Shown in pieces: positions 59,627 through 64,000 of a DNA stretch of 64,000 bases (the stretch's first letter is position 1; each line of letters starts with the position of its first letter). Source of the stretch: Myxococcales bacterium (GTDB lineage: Bacteria > Myxococcota_A > Polyangia > Polyangiales > JADJMO01); NCBI GenBank assembly GCA_016709545.1, contig JADJMO010000013.1:1-64000 (forward strand), read 5' to 3'. Under the pieces are notes generated by a model. It was not told the DNA's origin, did no database searches, and was given only the letters and a program-made list of their open reading frames with translations. The position numbers were made by a program, and so were the translations under genes.

Positions 59627-62320
59627 ATGCCCATTCGAACCGCCCGTGACGTTCGTGATGAATTTCTCTCGTATTTCCGCGCGCAAGGCCACGAGCAGGT
59701 CGGTTCGGGACCGCTGGTCCCCAGCAACGACCCGACCTTGATGTTCGCCAATGCCGGCATGGTCCAGTTCAAGGACCTGTTCACGGGCAGGGAGACCCGC
59801 GCCTACAAGCGCGCCACGACGAGCCAGAAGTGCATCCGCATCAGCGGCAAGCACAACGACCTCGAGAACGTCGGCCGCACCGCGCGCCACCACACGTTCT
59901 TCGAGATGCTCGGCAACTTCTCGTTCGGCGACTACTTCAAGGCCGAGGCCATCCGCTTCGCCTGGGACCTCGTCGAGCGCTACGGCGTCGACAAGTCGCG
60001 CCTCGTCTGCACGTACTTCAAGGGCGAGAAGGGCGTGCCCGAGGACACCGAGGCGCGCGACCTCTGGAAGAAGATCACCGGGTTCGGCGACGACCGCGTG
60101 CTCGGCATGGGCATGGACGACAACTTCTGGTCCATGGGCGACACCGGCCCGTGCGGCCCGTGTTCCGAGATCCACTTCTTCCAGGGCCCCGCCTCGGTCG
60201 ACCCCACCCGGTTCGGCGAAGAGCCCACCCCCGAGGGGCACGGCTGGATGGAGATCTGGAACCTGGTGTTCATGCAGTTCGAGCGCTTCGCCGACGGCAC
60301 CATGAAGCCGCTCCCCGCGCCCAGCGTCGACACCGGCATGGGCCTCGAGCGCATCACCAGCGTGGTCCAGGGCGTCACCTCCAACTACGACACCGACCTC
60401 CTCCGCGCCCTCGTCGACCAGGCTTCGCGCATCTCGGACAAGAAGTACGGCGGCACCATGGCCGACGACGACGTGTCCATGCGGGTCATCGCCGACCACG
60501 CGCGCACCACGGCGTTCCTCATCGCCGAGGGCGTGTTCCCCGACCGCGGTGGCCGCGAATACGTGCTCCGCCGCGTCATGCGCCGCGCGATCCGGCACGG
60601 CTACCGCCTCGGGATCGACAAGCCCTTCCTCCACGAGGTCGCCGGCACCGTGGTCGACCTGATGGGCGACACCTACGGCGAGCTCCGCGACCGCCGGAAG
60701 ACGATCCTCGAGGTGGCCGAGTCCGAGGAGGTGCGCTTCCGCGAGACCATCGACCGCGGCCTCAAGATCCTCGACGAGGCGCTCGCCGAGCCGACCGTGA
60801 AGGAGACGCGCGTCCTCGGCGGCCCCGCGGCGTTCAAGCTCTACGACACCTTCGGCTTCCCGCTCGATCTCACGCAGGTGATCCTCGACGAGCGTGGCTA
60901 CCGGGTCGACGAGCCAGGCTTCGACGCCGCGATGGCCACCGCCAAGCAGAAGAGCGAAGGCAGCAAGGTGGGCGAGGCTGCGGTCGGCGACGTCTACCAC
61001 CGCGTGTTCGCGGCGACCGGTAACACCCCCACCGAGTTCACCGGCTACGCGGCCGAGGAGGGCGAGGCCACCATCGTCGCCCTCGTGCGCGGCAAGGACC
61101 TCGTCGAGTCGCTCGCGGCCGGCGAGGAGGGCGAGGTCGTGGTCGCGCGCTCGCCGTTCTACGCGGAGGCGGGCGGGCAGCTCGGCGACAAGGGCACCAT
61201 GACGGGCGGCGGCGCCACCTTCACCGTGTCGACCACCCACAAGCCCGTCGGCGGGATGCACCTCCACAAGGGCCGCGTCGAGCAGGGCACGTTGAAGAAG
61301 GGCCAGACGCTGAAGCTCGAGGTCGACCACGCGGCGCGCGCCGCGACGCGCCGCAACCACAGCGCGACCCACCTGCTCCACTACGCCCTGCGCCTCGTGC
61401 TCGGCGAACACGTGCAGCAGAAGGGCTCGCTCGTCGGGCCCGAGCGCCTGCGCTTCGACTTCTCGCACGGCAAGGCGCTGAGCGAGGCCGAGCTCGCGCG
61501 CGTCGAGGAGGTCGTCAACGAGATGATCCTCGCCAACGCCGAGGTGAAGACCGACGTCATGAAGCAGGACGAGGCCAAGAAGGCCGGCGCCATGGCCATC
61601 TTCGAGGAGAAGTACGGCGACGTCGTGCGCGTGCTGACGATGGACGCCGGCGCGCACAAGAGCGTCGAGCTCTGCGGCGGCACCCACGCGCGGCGCACCG
61701 GCGACATCGGGATGTTCCGCATCACGACCGACAAGGCCATCGCCGCGGGCGTCCGCCGCATCGAGGGCACGACCGGCCTGCACACGCTGCACGAGGCGCA
61801 GACCGAGGCGCGCGCGGTGGGCCCTGCCCTCGCGCTCCTCGACGCGACGCCGACCACGCTGGCCCAGAAGATCGAGAAGCTGCTCGCCAGCGAGAAGGCG
61901 CTCCAGAAGAAGCTCGCCGAGGCCGAGAAGAAGCTCGCGCTCGGCGGTGGTGGCGGCGGCAAGAGCGGTGTCGACGCGTGGCTCGCCGAGGCGAGGACGC
62001 TGCAGGGTGCCAAGGTGCTCGCCGTCCGCGCCGACCTCGGCGACCCGGGCGCGCTGCGCGAGCTCGCCGACACCCTGCGCGACAAGCTCGGGGGCGACGC
62101 GATCGTGCTGGTCGGCGCCGCGCAGGGACCCAAGGCCTCCCTCGTGCTCACCGTGAGCAAGTCCGCGACCGCGCGCTTCAAGGCCGGCGAGCTCATCAAG
62201 CCGGTGGCGGCGATCGTGGGTGGCTCAGGGGGCGGGCGACCCGACATGGCCCAGGCCGGAGGCACCGATCCGAGCAAGCTCGACGAGGCACTGGCCGAGC
62301 TGTATCGGCAGCTTGCCTGA
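59627..62320 (+). CDS. alaS: Alanyl-tRNA synthetase
   Basis: 897 aa. Class II catalytic core with RISGKHNDLENVGRTARHHT, FFEMLGNFSFGDYFK and WSMGDTGPCGPCSEIHF. The editing domain holds zinc ligands HSATHLLHYALRLVLG and CGGTHARRTGDIG, followed by a coiled segment and the C-terminal C-Ala domain (GDAIVLVGAAQGPKASLVL, GGSGGGRPDMAQAGG). All parts are present and the frame is unbroken. The start is ATG 59627, as the family begins directly before the VRDEFLSYF segment. It also serves the tRNA-Ala at 21084. Confidence 0.98.
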   Translation: MPIRTARDVRDEFLSYFRAQGHEQVGSGPLVPSNDPTLMFANAGMVQFKDLFTGRETRAYKRATTSQKCIRISGKHNDLENVGRTARHHTFFEMLGNFSFGDYFKAEAIRFAWDLVERYGVDKSRLVCTYFKGEKGVPEDTEARDLWKKITGFGDDRVLGMGMDDNFWSMGDTGPCGPCSEIHFFQGPASVDPTRFGEEPTPEGHGWMEIWNLVFMQFERFADGTMKPLPAPSVDTGMGLERITSVVQGVTSNYDTDLLRALVDQASRISDKKYGGTMADDDVSMRVIADHARTTAFLIAEGVFPDRGGREYVLRRVMRRAIRHGYRLGIDKPFLHEVAGTVVDLMGDTYGELRDRRKTILEVAESEEVRFRETIDRGLKILDEALAEPTVKETRVLGGPAAFKLYDTFGFPLDLTQVILDERGYRVDEPGFDAAMATAKQKSEGSKVGEAAVGDVYHRVFAATGNTPTEFTGYAAEEGEATIVALVRGKDLVESLAAGEEGEVVVARSPFYAEAGGQLGDKGTMTGGGATFTVSTTHKPVGGMHLHKGRVEQGTLKKGQTLKLEVDHAARAATRRNHSATHLLHYALRLVLGEHVQQKGSLVGPERLRFDFSHGKALSEAELARVEEVVNEMILANAEVKTDVMKQDEAKKAGAMAIFEEKYGDVVRVLTMDAGAHKSVELCGGTHARRTGDIGMFRITTDKAIAAGVRRIEGTTGLHTLHEAQTEARAVGPALALLDATPTTLAQKIEKLLASEKALQKKLAEAEKKLALGGGGGGKSGVDAWLAEARTLQGAKVLAVRADLGDPGALRELADTLRDKLGGDAIVLVGAAQGPKASLVLTVSKSATARFKAGELIKPVAAIVGGSGGGRPDMAQAGGTDPSKLDEALAELYRQLA

Positions 62321-62327
62321 GGCAACC

Positions 62328-62343
62328 GTCACACGCGTGTGAC
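62328..62343. promoter_or_regulatory. Perfect 16-bp palindrome after alaS
   Basis: GTCACACGCGTGTGAC, perfectly symmetric, 8 bp after the alaS stop and about 100 bp before the next start at 62445. It has operator-like symmetry; the regulator is unknown. Confidence 0.4.
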
Positions 62344-62376
62344 ACGGAAGTGCTTCGATAAGCGACCCTTTACGCG

Positions 62377-62401
62377 CCGGAGTTTCCCGAGGAAACTCCG
62401 G
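62377..62401 (+). terminator. Strong hairpin between alaS and the next gene
   Basis: 11-bp perfect stem CCGGAGTTTCC/GGAAACTCCGG with a 3-nt loop CGA. No T run follows (TCGCGTCGCG), so it may be a Rho-assisted terminator or an RNA-stabilising hairpin, or an element of the leader of the gene at 62445. Confidence 0.45.
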
Positions 62402-62444
62402 TCGCGTCGCGCTTCGGGGGGAATTCCGAAGTTGGGGTCATCCT

Positions 62445-62948
62445 ATGGAAAGCCACGTTCTGCGCGAGATCCAGAGACTGGAAGGTGAGGTCGCTCGCAT
62501 GTCGCGCGAGCTCGCCGACCTGCGCAAGCTCGTCAACGGCACTTCCGCGCCGCGGCGTCGCACGCAGAGCTTCACGCGGCCGCCGCCCGCGCTGATCGAC
62601 CCACGACCGGTCGACGAGAGCGGGCCGCGCAGCGCGGTCTCTCCCTCCTCGGCGCCCGAGTCGCAGCTCGGTCCGCCGCCACCACCGCCCTCGTCGGTCC
62701 CGGCCCCCGCGCTCGGTCGGCCGACGCAGACCGAGGGCAGCGGGCCCGCGCTGCACACGCGCGACGCGGGCTCTGCGCCGCCCTCGATGCGGCCGCCCGC
62801 GAGCCACCCCGCGCCGAGCGACCGCCAGGCCCCGGCGTCCGAGGTCGTGCAACGCGAGGGCAACGTCACGCCTTCTCGCCGGCACGCGGTCGGCCTCGGG
62901 CGCTACGAGTTCGTCGGCGAAGGCCGCAGCGGTGGCCGCCGCAAGTAA
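62445..62948 (+). CDS. Hypothetical protein with N-terminal coiled coil and Pro-rich body
   Basis: 167 aa. The N-terminal 30 residues (MESHVLREIQRLEGEVARMS) have heptad Leu/Val spacing of a coiled coil. The rest is Pro/Ser/Arg-rich and probably unfolded (PESQLGPPPPPPSSVPAPAL), ending in a basic GRYEFVGEGRSGGRRK. No domain was recognised. Convergent with the lipoprotein at 62949, the two stops being adjacent. Confidence 0.6.
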   Translation: MESHVLREIQRLEGEVARMSRELADLRKLVNGTSAPRRRTQSFTRPPPALIDPRPVDESGPRSAVSPSSAPESQLGPPPPPPSSVPAPALGRPTQTEGSGPALHTRDAGSAPPSMRPPASHPAPSDRQAPASEVVQREGNVTPSRRHAVGLGRYEFVGEGRSGGRRK

Positions 62949-63341
62949 CTAGCGGAACGCCACGTACACGAGATAGTCGGCGAAGCCACCTTCGGGCTCG
63001 GGCACCCGCAGCTGCGTCGCCACGCAGGCGAGCGTCTCTTCGGGGATCCCCGCGCTCTGTTCGACCTTGCTCTTCGTCGGTGCCCCCGAGTCGTCGATGC
63101 GCACCGCGACGAGCGCCCACCCGATCATGGGCTTGGTGCGGCAGCTCTCGACCTTCTTGCGGTCGATGGTCGCGTGGTAGCTGCCCGCGGCGTCGACGAT
63201 CGCGAGTTCGATCTCGCCCGTCGGGACCCGCGGCGCGGGCGAGGAGACGGAGGCACTCGGCGCCGGATCGGAGGAGATCGCCGTGGACCGGCGCGCGCAG
63301 GCGAAGCACGCGACCAGGACGAATCCGAGCGAGGCTCGCAC
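62949..63341 (-). CDS. Small lipoprotein of the AgmX/TonB C-terminal-like type
   Basis: 130 aa from GTG 63341. Signal with lipobox (GFVLVACFAC). A Ser/Pro linker leads to a domain with VESCRTKPMIGWALVAVRID, SGAPTKSKVEQSAG, LACVATQLRVPEPEGG and a Tyr-Val end. The Cys, V-x-V-x-I-x-x-x-G and late Cys pattern matches the secreted protein at 43582, so these are likely two members of one family of envelope proteins. Confidence 0.62.
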   Translation of the reverse strand: MRASLGFVLVACFACARRSTAISSDPAPSASVSSPAPRVPTGEIELAIVDAAGSYHATIDRKKVESCRTKPMIGWALVAVRIDDSGAPTKSKVEQSAGIPEETLACVATQLRVPEPEGGFADYLVYVAFR

Positions 63342-63365
63342 TCCGTCGAGGGTATCATCGCCTGG

Positions 63366-64000
63366 ATGAGCGGGCTCGCGGACCACGTCCGAGAAGCGGT
63401 CCGGGCCCACGACGAGGGGCGCTTCGAAGACGCACTGGTGGCGCTCCGAGCCGCGTTCGGGCTCTGCCCCGTCCCCGAGCTCGCCGACGCAGTGGTGGCG
63501 GTGTCCGCGCGGTGCGCGCCGCACGCGGCCACGCCGTCGGGACGCCTCGGACGCGACCGCCTCGCCACCTACGTCGAGATCGCGCGGCGCGGGCGCGCCG
63601 TAGACCTCGAGGCCCTCCTGCCCACCCTGGCGGCCGGGAACTCGCGCGACGCCCTCGAGCGCCTCTCCGCGCTCGACGGTCACCCCGGAGACCCGAGGAT
63701 TGGACGGGCGCTGGTCTCGATCTTCGAGACGCTGCCGTTCCAGGGCATGACGACGGTCCCGTTCTGGCGGGCGCTGTTCGAGCGGCTCCCGCGCCACGCC
63801 GACCCGGACACCGCGCGCCGCCTCGCCGCCCTGCGCGGGCGCTCGCTCGAGCGCACCGGAGGCGCCGTCACCATCGCCGAGGTCTTCGAGGGCCTGCTCA
63901 CGGCGTGCGTCCTCGAGATCGATACAGCCCTCGCCCACGTCGCGGCGCCTCCCGACCTTGCCGCTACGCTGCAGGCGCTCACCAGCGTCCCTCGCGCGAG
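63366..64000 (+). CDS. Hypothetical protein, 3' end outside window
   Basis: ATG at 63366 (MSGLADHVREAVRAHDEG), open for 211 codons to the window end with good codon bias. Helical throughout: RFEDALVALRAAFGLCP and ELADAVVAVSARCAPH look like paired helices of a TPR-like or TIGR02996-type N-terminus; later ALVSIFETLPFQGMTT and PFWRALFERLPRHADP. No catalytic motif. Divergent from the small lipoprotein, with 24 bp between starts. Confidence 0.65.
   Translation, partial: MSGLADHVREAVRAHDEGRFEDALVALRAAFGLCPVPELADAVVAVSARCAPHAATPSGRLGRDRLATYVEIARRGRAVDLEALLPTLAAGNSRDALERLSALDGHPGDPRIGRALVSIFETLPFQGMTTVPFWRALFERLPRHADPDTARRLAALRGRSLERTGGAVTIAEVFEGLLTACVLEIDTALAHVAAPPDLAATLQALTSVPRA

Noticed and set aside
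57983..61792. 1269-codon minus-strand frame spanning alaS, the lectin gene and the GST
   Set aside because: Only its last 245 codons are a real gene (the GST). The rest is the antisense of alaS and a frame through the lectin gene; composition is repetitive Leu/Val/Arg/His.

Overview
The window is very GC-rich (roughly 70 % by eye) and densely coded. It probably comes from the chromosome of a myxobacterium (Myxococcota, most likely class Polyangia). Reasons: many lipoproteins with Asp/Thr/Gly-rich or Lys-rich linkers, a membrane-anchored Hanks-type Ser/Thr kinase, a DUF1552/DUF1592 pair, a TonB/AgmX-like small secreted protein, a caspase-like protein, and strong G/C bias at third codon positions. 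This is inference from gene style; there is no rRNA in the window.

Layout. 1-3.2 kb: a truncated heme-c/copper-monooxygenase-like lipoprotein, a second lipoprotein and a divergent Ser/Thr kinase. 3.2-18.2 kb: housekeeping genes (dut, rplS, a larC homologue, gcvP, an AlkA-like glycosylase, a Lon-like AAA protease, gcvT-gcvH) and a CAP-domain lipoprotein. 18.2-20.4 kb: a group II intron with a decayed reverse transcriptase, flanked by inverted copies of a palindromic repeat. 21.1-33.5 kb: a 12.35-kb integrated element bounded by a 47-bp direct repeat of the 3' part of a tRNA-Ala(CGC) gene. 33.6-39.5 kb: a CDP-alcohol phosphatidyltransferase and an xanthine-dehydrogenase-type molybdenum hydroxylase operon (xdhC-mocA-large-FeS-FAD), each gene overlapping the next. 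39.6-49.4 kb: an outer-membrane-type protein, a polytopic membrane protein, an amidase, a PhoB-type regulator, an enoyl-CoA hydratase, a Rieske protein, a GST, a lipoprotein and a pseudo-caspase. 49.5-53 kb: the DUF1552/DUF1592 pair, whose second member ends in a CBM2-like domain. 53-64 kb: glycosyltransferases, an APC permease, a second GST, a C-type lectin lipoprotein, alaS and small secreted proteins.

The element at 21.1-33.5 kb is the most distinctive part. It has a tyrosine integrase next to the tRNA, a serine recombinase, a phage/plasmid-type primase-helicase, a small-terminase-like HTH protein, a tail-fibre-like protein, two HNH proteins and a ribbon-helix-helix protein. Nearly all lie on the minus strand and are joined by ATGA/GTGA/TGATG overlaps. 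No capsid, portal, large terminase or tail-assembly gene was recognised. That fits a phage satellite or a reduced prophage. Two repeat arrays (23.4-23.6 kb and 28.66-28.86 kb) are candidate regulatory or replication sites.

About twenty genes show single-base frameshifts between two well-conserved halves, while other very long genes (gcvP, alaS, the Lon-like gene, the DUF1592 gene) are intact. The likeliest cause is residual indel error in a long-read assembly. I therefore annotate most of these as one gene with a frameshift. The exception is the intron reverse transcriptase, where the damage is concentrated.
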